Of a stretch of 64,000 nucleotides of DNA, positions 45,914 through 56,775 are shown in pieces (within the stretch, counting starts at the first letter, position 1; every line of letters starts with the position of its first letter). The DNA is from Nemophila menziesii (taxonomy: Eukaryota > Streptophyta > Magnoliopsida > Boraginales > Hydrophyllaceae). The notes beneath the pieces were generated by a model, which did not search any database, had not been told where the DNA came from, and saw nothing but the letters and a program-made list of their open reading frames with translations. The position numbers were made by a program, and so were the translations under genes. The DNA lies in NCBI GenBank assembly GCA_029959085.1, contig JARWIR010000008.1, positions 2,666,001 to 2,730,000 on the forward strand, written 5' to 3'.

Positions 45914-46125
45914 TGTTGAAATAAGTGTTTAGGACTGCTATTGTGATTTTACTTATATTATGTATGTAGTTTAAATATTCAAATGTTTAAATATTCAAAT
46001 TACATAGCCGTTAGCAGTTATTAGATTGGCAGTTACATCTAGATTTTATAAATACTGATGTCTGCAGTAACATTCTATTCATCAGATCAATAAATATTGT
46101 TTTCTTATGCTTCTATATTACAACA
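45914..46125 (+). repeat. 3' LTR of copia D
   Basis: 212 bp, TGTTGAAATAAG to TATTACAACA, followed by the target duplication GATTG. Confidence 0.94.
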
Positions 46126-46130
46126 GATTG

Positions 46131-47079
46131 TATGTTTATAATTATTAATTTTGGATTATTGTTTTAATTTATGAAATTGTATATATGTATATATAGCATA
46201 GTAGGATGGAATTTTAAGGATTTGTGATCATTAATTTGTATTAATCTTTTGATTAATTGAAATATTGTAGGCATAAAGGATATTGCGCACGTAATGTATA
46301 CTATCCAAGGAAGTGTTGCATCTGTTAATGGTATAATAAATGGAAATGATGAACCTCATCCTCTTCTTGTCCTCGTTCATGGTATTTTGGCAAGATTTGT
46401 CATATGATGCAGATTGATCTTGGCATTTCCAAGAAACATTGGAGCCTAGATAGGCCAAGGTATTACGCGCTAGATGTCTCAGCATTTCTCCTTTTGTTTC
46501 AAGAGCAACTTTGATTTTTCACATTGTCCATGCCATTAGTGTATGTAGAGTCTGCTTATGATGAATTGAACACATCAGACCTGTTAGTTCCTTGTAAGAA
46601 TCACTTTACAAACTCTATCTCACTATAAAAATCTTATTGAAAACTTAGTCTGCAGTTTTCAACTCTTTTCTTCTCATCTCTTTTCAGGTTACACATCAGA
46701 AGCCCAAAATGAATGTGAATACAATAAAGAATGAACTTTGTTTGGTTATCTCAAGTATGAGAGTTATGATGATAAAAGATTCCATGTTACGTTTTGTTGC
46801 TTCAATTGGAATAGTCGCCACATCTAAGTATAATGTTATGACGATAGTTGCAACAAATATTTTTGTTTTTTTGGTTGTGGCAGGCTTTGTTAGTTTGAAG
46901 TGATTGAAACACATCTACAAATCTTTCGTTATCTTTCTTGGGCTTGACTTATTGATTAAACAGAAATTGTGTCAAAGGGTGTAATGCTTGATTTTTTTCT
47001 AGTAAGAAGTTTATTAGCTTATCATCATTAAATAAGAAAATCAAATCACGATCATGATATATAAATAATATTAATAATA
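46131..47079. other. Interior of the GCGTC-type transposon, right side
   Basis: No recognised gene. A possible acceptor (AATATTGTAG, near 46270) may pair with the donor near 18936 across copia D. Two opposed short frames at 46696-46914 look like chance frames. No transposase is seen. Confidence 0.35.
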
Positions 47080-47470
47080 ATTGGGGACGCTAAGTGTATA
47101 TGTGTTGGTATTTATTTTAAATAATTGGTGACGCTAATGTATATGCGTTGGTATTTATTTTAAATAATTAGCGATGCTAAGTGCATATGCGTCGATATTT
47201 CATCCACTCAATTGGCGACGCTATCTGATATAGCGTCCGCAAATCCTATTGGATATTTGGTGACGCTATTGGAATAGACAAAGGTTGCTTTCATATATGC
47301 GTCCCGTATAACCATCTGAAATAGAGACGCGTTACTAAAAGCGTCGTTATATAAAAAGCGACGGTTGCATAGCCGACGCGTCGTTTTGCGTCCGCGTTAT
47401 CTATGGCGACGCGCCGATAGCGTCGTCGAAGGCAAAAAATAGCGTCTCCAATTCCTCAGTTTTTTGTGTA
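47080..47470. mobile_element. Right subterminal repeats of the GCGTC-type transposon
   Basis: Units of about 50 bp with GACGCTAA...ATGCGT(T/C)G(G/A)TATTT recur near 47089, 47138 and 47188. Dense GCGTC/GACGC motifs continue to about 47450. The outer edge reads TTTTTTGTGTACTAC, a degenerate CACTA-like end when reversed. It pairs with the block at 16590-17100. Confidence 0.55.
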
Positions 47471-48394
47471 CTACAATGTAGTTTTTACTGATGATATGCA
47501 TATTGATGTATCATAGTTTGGGATTCCTTTTAGTCATCGGTCTTTTCTATAAGTATATCTAAAGATGGTACACGTGATAGGTGTAATAATGGAAGCAGGT
47601 AAGATCTACAAGGTTGATTTTAATCTTCATTAAGGATTTGTTTGTCATGTGGAGGCACGAAGAGTTTTCTAAATCATCAAAAGAAGGAAGTATGAGATTT
47701 TGTTTAAATCAACTGTAGTTTTCCAACCTCATTCTTGCCCTTACCCATATACTGGAATAAATCTTTAATGCTCATGATAATTGCTCGCCTTTAATTGGTG
47801 TTTTACCTGGTTGAACTTTTAAGATGTATGCATGAAATAATAGTTAAAAGGAGTCACGAGTTTCATTTAATCTAGTTATGGTTATGGGGTTTGAACTTTA
47901 AATGCAAGTTGGCGATATCCGTTTACGTGTGTAATATTTCTATTCTTTTTCAGTATTAAGTAACAAAGTATGACCTAACAAAATGACATGAATTGGACTC
48001 TATAAGATTGGAGAAAAGTAAAATCATCTGGCAATTATGCTTTCATTACATTGGAGAGTCCAACAAAGTTATATCTGAGTGAAAAATGGTCTGACAGCCT
48101 CTTATAACAACTATATTTAAATTATAAAATGATAGTATTGAAGTTTTTACAAATAAGAGTCACTAGTTAATCCTATATCCGAATTTGATGAAGCTTTTAT
48201 CGTATTAGTATGACTCATTTGATGTTAAAAACTTGAGTCATAAGACATTTTGAATATGTTTGAGTCACTCTTAATTTGAGTCCAATATTTGAGGGTATTC
48301 CGATGTGTATGTATCGTTAAGATTATTCAACAAAGGTGTCTTTTCACAAGACTAGTATAACTGAGTAATTTCTTTTGAGTGATCTTCATGAAAT
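47471..48394. other. Intergenic, no gene recognised
   Basis: AT-rich sequence without recognisable coding or structural RNA signal. Confidence 0.4.
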
Positions 48395-49700
48395 AATTAA
48401 TTTCTTGGTCAAGGAGGGATTCACAAACAAAATTTCTGAATATAATGAAATAATGCATAACTGCAAGCAATTAACGAAGAAAAGAAATGAGCCGAAGTAC
48501 ATGAACAATAGTCTCCACTGGACATAATTTAGCAAAAAGGAAAAAACAAATTGCAAAATTAGGCTTCATAATAGATAACAGGTAAAATCCAGTAGCACCA
48601 GTTTACCTAAAAGAGCTAGTTATTAAGTTCTTCACAATAACCTAAGATGGAAAGTGAGGATGAGCTAATGTAGTTGAATGATTGATTAATTCCTAACAAA
48701 AAAGTGAAATAAAGATTTTGAATGAGTAAAGATTCATGCTCAAGAAATAAAATAGATTTCGATATTAATTTTAAAGTACCTCTTTATGTCTTGCGCTTGA
48801 GCACTTTCAATTGCTTTAAAATGTACCATCATAGTGGCTTTTCTATTTTCTTTAAAGTTCTAAAGCTCTGAAATTTAGTATCCGCCACTGGATTGTATTA
48901 TTCAACCTCCTTTAAAGCAGTAGTTACTGAAATATAAACATTACCCCATTTCTTTTTAAGCCTTTGTAAAGACTTATCATCCTCGTTCAATAATTTCTGC
49001 AATTAATATTTAACCTAATTATTATAAGCATAGCAAGCCAAAAGAGAATTAATTACTAATTACCTCAAAGTTTCTCTCATCGATATGGATTGTCTTAAAG
49101 GGATGCCACTCACTGTCCTTAATCTTCTCGCCACAAAGAACACATTTCCAAGACCTTAATTTCGGCTTCTTTAAAGGAAAACCTCTCTTTACATGTTGTC
49201 TTAAACGCCTTAACCTCTATTGCTCCCATTCTTTTTATCCCAATATGGTCTTTGTTACTAGTCATCATTCTATGCAAGCCCTGCAAATCACACTCTCACA
49301 TTTTTCAGAATTACTATTTAACAAAGAAGATTTAAATGACAAAAGTATGATTCAAACCCGATCAACTATTTACGAGCGCTCACAAGCTCATCATTACCCA
49401 AACTCTCTTTTGCAACAAGTGTATAGTTCACGTCTTGAACATTTCCCATCTCCTCAACTTTCTCTTCCAATTCAGTGTTCAACTCTTTTATTTTACTTTG
49501 AACAACTGCTTTTTTCACTTATATGTTTCATTACCTCTAATTTCCCTTTTAACTCTGCAATTTCCATCTACAGCTTCTGTTTAGCATCCAAATTTCTTTC
49601 TAAACTAAAATATCTTCTTCAAAGCTTCCTTCTTCTCTAACCACAGTGAAACTAAATAAAGATTTAAGTGGACCATATAATTAAGAGTCAAAAAAATTAG
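48395..49700 (-). pseudogene. FDM/IDN2-like protein fragment (XH domain)
   Basis: Read on the minus strand, a coiled-coil part (KIKELNTELEEKVEEMGNVQ, then KESLGNDELVSARK) precedes an XH-type domain. The XH part is AEIKVLEMCSLWREDK, EWHPFKTIHIDERNFE, then after an intron LLNEDDKSLQRLKKKWGNVY and AFKEVE. The exon joint has a GT donor near 49063 and a TTGCAG acceptor near 49000. This order is that of plant FACTOR OF DNA METHYLATION / IDN2 proteins, which act in RNA-directed DNA methylation. The XS domain is missing and several stops and shifts break the frame. The plus-strand frame at 49245-49640 is its antisense shadow. Part is repeated at 63185-64000. Confidence 0.75.
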
Positions 49701-51704
49701 ATCAAAGTAATTAAAAAATAAAATTTATACTCGAATAAGAAAGGATTCTATGAGGACATCCCCACAGTTGTAATACCGACCCTCCAAATAAATATCTAAG
49801 AGATCCCCATATCGTATATCATATAGCCCATAACAACATCATCTTCTTCTATTTCTATACCCAAATCAAAGGATCCAAGCGGCATATCAAAGGTGGCCCA
49901 ATAAGCCCTTATCTCCCTATCATCACCATTTCTGGCCCAGTTATACTTCATCTTCTCCTCTTTAAATAAATCGAGTCCATACCACCATAACCGCTTACTC
50001 CTCCCTGTCAAGTTTCTCTGGTGCCGCACCACCATCTCTGCCACACCAGCCCCAATCAACCATCCTTACCGCGCCTCACAATCCACATCACAACGGCTAT
50101 CCATAACACGTAGAGCTCCTGGGCAATAGAGTACAACAGATCGGTATCAAATCTTCAAATTCATGTCATACTCACGACACCATGATCTATTACTATTGGT
50201 AAGATCTTTTTCATCTTCTCTCCCCCTTAACTTGCTCCCTCCTATCAGATCCAGTTCCGCAGATAACCAATGGAAATACAACAAACTTGTAACTTAAATT
50301 GGAACCCAAATATATGCTTATTGATCTTGCAATAGATTTTCGTATTATTTTTAGATCTAGTTATGTAATTGTAGGTATCTTTGTGTTGTTATTCATAGAT
50401 TATGATCCCATTCCCAAATTATGTAGATCTCCCATATCCAATACCCATATTATAATTCTGATGGTTACGAGTCAGAACCTTACCTAGATTCCAAATCTTG
50501 ATTTTGTTACTGTAAACTTCAACTAATCTTATTTGGCCACTTTTCATATAGTCCCTCCTAAACATCAGTCTACACCATTATTCCCTCTATAATTTCCTAC
50601 GCACAAGGGTCCAATCTTAACTAACAAGAAAAAAGTAACAAGCATAGGAAAATCCTAGGAACAGAGAGAACTGTCGCATTACATTAATGAGTTGTTTGTT
50701 TTATTTACAGAAAAACTGATTGTTGGCCATGACATTTCAACAAAGTGTAACATTCTATGTAAGTTACTTACCCATTGTAATATCGATATTAGATATTAAA
50801 CGGTTATAAGTTGCACTTGATAATCCAGACTTGATTGTTTTGTTTTAGGTGATATGTTGTTGTTCCTTTGGATGCAGCGAATATGTTGTACTTCACAAAC
50901 CAGAGATATTGGACATCAACAAGCTTCAGTTGATTGGATTGTAGAGACATGAAAAATGTCTCATTGATAATCCAAATTACTCACCGAAAGATATTGTCTA
51001 ATATATTCACGGCAAGCATGGAGAGCAAAGGGGAAAATCGTAAATTTTCTCTGTGGTTCATTTGAAGAGGATTATCGTCTTTTAAGACAATACTGCGACC
51101 AAATTAACCTGTCAGATCCTGGAATATAGCATCTGTATTTGTTCATCACGAGGATAATTCCTTCCGTAGGCTGTTTGTTTCGTTTCATGCACGTTTCACG
51201 GATTATAACAGTGCCTGAGATACAGCTTGAGATGGATTGCAGTGGTATGCAAATTTTACATTATATATATACGCATTTTTTTAAACTGTTAAAGTATTTA
51301 TTTGGTGGTTGAAACAGTTTTCCTTATGGGAAAAAACAAAAAAAAAGGATGTTGGTCATGACATTTCGACGAAGAAGAGACTCCTCTGTAAGACATGCCC
51401 TTTCTAGACACGCAAGTTGACCAAGGTTCAAGGAAATCCCAGACACACCTTGGGATATACAAGGAAGATCAATAGGGAGTAGAAATTGAACTGAGTGATA
51501 AAAATATGACTGATATTTTCTGTACTTAGTTTCAAACGTTGTCTAATTGATTTGGTTTTTTTCTTTTTTAAATTTTGTCTATTGATTCTCATCATATACA
51601 TTAATTTCTATCTATGATTGCTCAATTTTCGAACATAAACTTACTTTTTAATCAGATGATTTGTTGAAAATTGTGATTTAATTAAAAAAATATGCTGATA
51701 CTTA
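49701..51704. other. Intergenic, no gene recognised
   Basis: A minus-strand frame of 87 codons (49796-50059, rich in Glu/Asp and aromatic residues) has no family I recognise. It could be chance or an upstream exon of the FDM-like relic. The stretch 51000-51260 reads partly like degraded coding sequence in several frames, but no domain could be named. Confidence 0.35.
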
Positions 51705-51713
51705 TAATTTAAT

Positions 51714-51955
51714 GGGAAAATGCCCAAAAAAAATCAAATTATAAAAAATTTCAGCCCAATTACTTCAATGAAAAAAATTCTGCCCAGTAACATCATTAAC
51801 TAAATTATTTAAGAAATTATTTGACTAAATTATCCCTACTTATTGTATATATTACAAACTATTTAAAACACCTTATTTCATTTCCTCACTCTCTTTTTCT
51901 CCACGAAGTAATCTTCTCTCTCTTTCTCTCTTTCTCTCTTTCTCTCTTCCTCCTT
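51714..51955 (+). repeat. Left terminal inverted repeat of the MULE
   Basis: It begins GGGAAAATGCCC and ends in a CT-rich tract (CTCTCTTTCTCTC). In plants such tracts are common in 5' leaders, so a plus-strand transcript may start here. It pairs with 57590-57828. Confidence 0.7.
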
Positions 51956-52007
51956 ATTTACTTCTCCATTCTTCGTTCTTCATTCATAGTTATTAGATTT
52001 TCTCCAT

Positions 52008-52204
52008 TCAATTGTTCCTCAAGTGCAACATCAGACCCAATTGATCAAGTGTCTTTAGTTGACGTTGGTGTTGAAGTCGAAGAAGGAGAATATGAAGATG
52101 ACACTCAGTCTTCTGAGTCTGAGTTTGAGTCCGATGAAGAAATTGAAGAAGCTTTGGCTGCGCAGAGCGTCGCCAGTGGGAGTGAAACGACGATAGGTGG
52201 ATAG
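52008..52204 (+). pseudogene. Acidic exon fragment upstream of the phosphatase part
   Basis: Open plus-strand stretch coding an acidic Ser/Glu-rich segment (VEVEEGEYEDDTQSSESEFE) that ends in TAG at 52202-52204. It may be the N-terminal acidic part of the captured phosphatase gene or a separate fragment. The family cannot be named from this alone. Confidence 0.4.
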
Positions 52205-52558
52205 TCATCATCTTCTATTGCAGTAACTCTGGCTGACCTGGATGTGTTCGATTGCCCCATCTTCCTTGATTCCCTTACTATCCTAGTTTTCCAGGTGCTT
52301 TCGATTACCCAAATTTCTATCTAGATATAATCAACTCCAATTTTTGCTTATATGTTCTGATTAAACACTCTAATTATGTTTTCCCTTGTCGTGGTAGTGT
52401 TTCCTATGATCAATAATTAAGATTTTGAGACAATGATAACATGTTCAGACAAGTGAAAGTTAATTTGTTGAATTTGGGTTTTTTTCTTGTCGATTAGTTG
52501 TTTAACGATTCAAATCAGGTACTTTTGTTAGGGCATTTTTGCAAATATTTGTATTCTT

Positions 52559-53259
52559 GTGCTTACCATTTACAAGAATAAGGATAAACAAGAATTATAT
52601 GAAGAAAGGATTAGTAGAGTTAAAGAACATAAGGAGTTACGTGCAAAGCATAAACTCTCTCTTGTCTTGGATCTCGATCATATTCTTTTAAATTCAGCAA
52701 AGGTAATTAATTACTTGTATCTCTTGTGTAAGTTTTTTCAGAAAATTAAAACTGTTTTGAAGTTTCAGTTTAGTGAAGTTGAAGCTTCAGATGATGAGAT
52801 ATTGAGGAAAAAAAAGGAAGTTGATTGTGAAAAGCCACAAAGGCATCTCTTTAGATTTCCTCAAATGGGAACGTGGACTAAGTTACGTCTTGGTGTTTGG
52901 AATTTTTTGAAAAAGGTAATTAATTTGATTTTTAAATATATAATATTTTAATGTGAGATTGATCATCATTATCACTATTCTTTATTATTTATTATTTAGG
53001 CTAGCAAAATATGTGAGATGCATTTATGTACAATGGGGAACAAACTTTACGCAACAGAAATGGCGAAAGTGCTTAATCCAAAGGGTGTATTGTTTAATGG
53101 ACGAGTTATAGCAAGAGGTGATGATAATTCTAGTATTGACACATCATCATCACATAAAGATTTAGCTGGTTTTGTAGGTTTGGAATCTAATGTTTTTGTT
53201 ATTAATGATTTTACCAAAGTTTGGCATTTTAATAGCATGAATTTAATCACTGACGAAAG
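52559..53259 (+). pseudogene. FCP1/CPL-type RNA polymerase II CTD phosphatase fragment
   Basis: Three exons read as an FCP1-homology catalytic domain: 52559-52702 (KLSLVLDLDHILLNSAK), 52769-52915 (HLFRFPQMGTWTKLRLGVWN) and 53000-53259 (CTMGNKLYATEMAKVLNPKG, then VFVINDFTKVWHFN). Introns 52703-52768 and 52916-52999 have GT...AG ends, and a GT follows exon 3 at 53260. Related plant CPL3/CPL4 proteins remove phosphate from the RNA polymerase II tail. The catalytic DLDHT box reads DLDHI here, so the conserved Thr is lost, and the BRCT part is absent. Retained introns show capture as genomic DNA, not from mRNA. Confidence 0.82.
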
Positions 53260-53324
53260 GTATTTAGTTAGTTAGTTTGATCACTGTTAAAGATATGTAA
53301 TTAATTAATTTAATTTAGTTTGAT

Positions 53325-53490
53325 GGCGGTGACGGGATTCGTCGCGTGACGAGATTTCGTCGCGGTGACGGGATTTCGTCGCGGTGACAGGATTTCGTCG
53401 CGGTGAATGATTTCGTCGCTGGACGGGATTTCGTCGCGGGAAAGGGATTTCGTCGTGGTGACGGGATTTTGTCGCGGGACGGGATTCGTG
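53325..53490 (+). repeat. GTCGCGGTGACGGGATTTC minisatellite
   Basis: About eight imperfect copies of a 17-20-bp unit lie between the phosphatase and PPR fragments. It is GC-rich compared with its surroundings and sits at the junction of two captured segments. Confidence 0.88.
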
Positions 53491-53519
53491 AAGTCTTAGT
53501 GTTCTGTTTATTGATTAAT

Positions 53520-53822
53520 CTTGATGGGATTGAAACAGGGGATATGTTGAAACAGGGGATTTTACCTGATGTAATTTCGTATAATGCTTTAATAAGTTGG
53601 TATTGTAAGGCTTCTAAAGTTAGTGAAGCGATGATTTTATATGAAGAGATGCAAAAACGAGGGTTATTTCCTGATGAAGTGACTTTTAAGTTGATTATTG
53701 GAGGTTTAATACGTGAAAAAAAGCTTTCTTTAGCTTATGGTGTGTGGGACCAGATGATGGAGAAGGGTTTTACTCTTGATCGAGATTTGGCTGAGACTCT
53801 TGTTAGTGATTTACCTCCATGA
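53520..53822 (+). pseudogene. Pentatricopeptide repeat (PPR) protein C-terminal fragment
   Basis: The frame contains about two to three PPR motifs: GILPDVISYNALISWYCKAS, AMILYEEMQKRGLFPDEVTF and GGLIREKKLSLAYGVWDQMM, ending DLAETLVSDLPP and a stop. PPR proteins bind organelle RNA. Here only the C-terminal end is present and no targeting sequence is seen. The open frame begins upstream in the minisatellite (53403), which gives a chimeric reading frame. Confidence 0.82.
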
Positions 53823-54660
53823 ACACTTGAAATGGTTTGTTTTTCGATTTATTTCTTTTTTTTACTTGGTGTATGTTTTTATGCTAACAATTCATTTTCT
53901 TAAACAGAATATATGATCAATAATATCATTTTTGCAAAGTTTTATGTCAAACAAGTCATGTGAAACTTGGGAAATTTGCATTTGCAGATGAAATTTGAAC
54001 CCGAGGAAGAAAATCAGGTTAAATAGACTTTGGGATCTTTTAAGCTATTTTTTCTCGATTTTATGTATAATATAATATGCTTTACATTTCTTGTACATTG
54101 AATTTTCAGATTAGTGCGAGATGAAATCAGGTAGAAAAGTGTGGAATATATAATCCTAGAGCATGGTGTTGGCATATAGGTATGAGAAGCTCTGGTTTTA
54201 TTTTCTCCTTTTTTATATTTTGTAACTCATTTTCTTATTAATATTAGTTTTTTTCTTTCTTATTGGGTTAAAGTGAGATGGTATGTGAAATGAAGATAGT
54301 TTGAAACTTATGCTTACACTGAAGAATGGTGAAGAAAGCTTTAAAGATGATTTAAGAGACTTGTGAAGACATTAGTTTCATATGGCTTAACAATATCTAA
54401 AGCTCAAGATCTTAGGAAGGTGGATTGATTAATGTACTGTTAAGGTTGTAATTATCAAGATTAATAAACTTGTATCTTTTTTTGTTATTGTTTACCCCTT
54501 GAATCATTTTACAAACTTATAGTTTTTATATTTGAATAATGATAGTAATATGTATTTTGGTTTGCTCTTGATGTTGATTGCTAAATCCATTATTACGATT
54601 TATATAAGAGTAGGAATACCTAATTTTTCCTATATATTAATTTTCTTGATTATAATTATT
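53823..54660. other. MULE interior without recognised gene
   Basis: AT-rich; it may be 3' flanking sequence of the captured PPR gene. No further domain is seen. Confidence 0.4.
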
Positions 54661-56130
54661 GAGTCCCATCAGCGTGATTGAGTCCCATCACCCCAATGAA
54701 GTCCCATCTAATTTTTTATGGGACTTTTAGTACATCAATGGGATTTAAACACCTACACTCTTTATTGTATCCCATCACTCCCTCTGATTCCATCATTTCA
54801 GTTGAGTTCCATCAACGAAGATTGAGTCTCATGACCTCAATTGAGTCCCATTGTTGATTCCCATCACCCCCGATGATTCGCATCACCCCAATCGAGTCCC
54901 ATCACTGCAATCCCTGCAATTAAGTCCCATCACCCAAATTAAATCCCATCAATGGACGATTTCCATCTCCCCACAATTAAGTCCCATCACCTCAAGCGAG
55001 TCCCATCCCTGCAATCTAGTCCCATCACCACAATCCCTGCAATTGAGTCCAACAACCCCAATGAAGTCCCATCCAATGTTTTGGTGGGACTTTTAGTACA
55101 TCAATGGGATTTAAACACCTTCACTCTTTATTGTATCCCATCACCACTTCCGACTCCCATCACCCAAATCGAGTCCCATCACTGCAATCGAGTCCCATCA
55201 CCGCAATCCCTGCAATTAAGTCCCATCACCCAAATTAAATCCCATCAATGGACGATTTCCATCTCCCCACAATTAAGTCCCATCACCTCAAGCGAGTCCC
55301 ATCCCTGCAATCTAGTCCCATCACCACAATCCCTGCAATTGAGTCCAACCACCGCAATGAAGTCCCATCCAATGTTTTGGTGGGAGTTTTAGTACATCAA
55401 TAGGATTTAAACACTTTCACTCTTTATTGTATCACATCACCACTTCTGATTCCCATCACCCCAATCCCTGCAATTAAGTCCCATCACCCCAATTAAATCC
55501 CATCAATGGACGAATTCCATCACCCCACGCTTGAGTCCTATCACCCCAATGAAGGCCCATCCAATGTTTGATGGGACTTTTAGTACATCAATGGGATTTT
55601 AACACCTTCACTCTTTATTGTATCCCATCACCCCCTCTGATTCCATCATTTCAATTGAGTTTCATCACCACAAATTGAGTCTCATGACCTCAATTGAGTC
55701 CCATTGTTGATCCCCATCACCCCCGATGATTCCCATCACCTCAATCTAGTCCCATCCCTGCAATCGAGTCCCATCACCACAATCCCTGCAATTGAGTCCA
55801 ATCATCCCAATTAAATCACACAACACTTCCTCTAGTCCCACAACCACAATTGAAGCCTATCACAGTAATTGATTGTATTCAACATCCAATACTTAATGGG
55901 ATTTTTATTATATCAATGGGATTAAAACAGCTTGCTTCTCATTGGATCCCATCACCCCTGTTGATTCCATCATTCCAATTGATTTCCATCAACTCAATTG
56001 AGTCCCATCACACACGCTCTAATCCCATCACCTAGTGAGTCCCATCACAGCAGGTGTTTAAATATCAATGGGATTTAGACATCTGATTTAATCACCTTTT
56101 GGTTCCCAAAACCCAAATTCAGTCCCACTG
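54661..56130. repeat. TCCCATCA-rich tandem array with higher-order repeats
   Basis: About 1.5 kb of degenerate units of roughly 15 bp, such as GAGTCCCATCACCCCAATT. Longer blocks repeat: a segment containing CAATGGACGATTTCCATCTC occurs near 54952 and 55248, a period of about 296 bp. The phrase ACATCAATGGGATTTAAACA recurs near 54733, 55097 and 55394. Open frames over it are compositional. Scattered AATCCCATCA copies continue to about 57070. Confidence 0.92.
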
Positions 56131-56307
56131 TTTCTAATATGAATCCAATTTTTTAAAACAAAATTATATTAATCATAAATATACTTGATCAGTTAAATAA
56201 ATTACAATAATAAAAGGGTTTCAATAATTTTAAACAAAAGGGTACAATAAGAAAAGAAATACGAAATACTCTAAAAATATTACAATTTTCTTCATAATTA
56301 TCATTCA

Positions 56308-56775
56308 TCAGTTGCATGATTGTACATCTTCGATCAAGATTTCGTCTTCTTTGTTTTCTAGTCTCTGAATTTTGTTTTCTAGCATTGCTGTGTAACGTCC
56401 ATATGTTACATTTTCATCATGTTCTTTTCTGTATGATTTGAAAATTCGTTTTTTTTCTTTTTCATCTTCCTTCATTTTCCTTTTCATATCCTTAATTCGT
56501 TTTTTTTTTGACAACTCAAGTTCAGCTCTTAATTCTTTCATTTCATCTCGTAATTCACAGATCTTCTCATCTTTTGAAAGTAATTCATCATTCAAAAATT
56601 TCATTTCATTACTCATCTCCTTCAACACATATTCTGTGTATTCAATCCTGCTATAAATGCGAAAGCAAAACTGTGTTACACTACAAAGGGATTAATCCCA
56701 TCAAGCTATTGTATGGGAAAACAATTTTTACCTGGTATCGTTCTCTATCACAGCAGTGTATGATTCTTTTTCCAT
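56308..56775 (-). CDS. Small spliced coiled-coil protein gene inside the MULE
   Basis: The start ATG is at 56773-56775. Exon 56732-56775 (MEKESYTAVIENDTR) joins across an 84-bp GT...AG intron (56648-56731) to exon 56308-56647, in frame to TGA. This gives 127 residues. From about residue 25 the protein is almost wholly charged and heptad-like (KFLNDELLSKDEKICELRDE, then Lys-rich KRKMKEDEKEKKRIF), so a coiled coil is likely. A noncoding leader exon probably lies at 57338-57430. It starts near the right inverted repeat and ends AAAAG/GTAAGA, with the acceptor TTGTAG just before 56777. No family is recognised. A captured host fragment is as likely as a functional gene. Confidence 0.55.

Larger units (their letters stand above)
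19006..46125 (+). mobile_element. Ty1/copia element D, split by the nested Ty3 elements
   Basis: LTRs at 19006-19217 and 45914-46125 (212 bp each) start TGTTG and end CAACA. They are flanked by the 5-bp duplication GATTG at 19001-19005 and 46126-46130. Without the insert the element is about 4.4 kb. By eye the LTRs differ at about 6 of 212 positions, so D is the oldest of the three nested elements. The short LTR and compact size fit the Ale/Retrofit-like group, but this was not tested. Confidence 0.93.

Noticed and set aside
49245..49640. Plus-strand frame of 131 codons
   Set aside because: Antisense shadow of the FDM/IDN2-like coiled-coil on the minus strand.
54851..55392. Two plus-strand frames over the TCCCATCA array
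   Set aside because: The translation is a simple repeat (PITxIxSH-like) that follows the tandem array. No sign of a real protein.
54661..56130. CRISPR-like repeated array
   Set aside because: Units are adjacent and degenerate, without unique spacers, and the DNA is plant.
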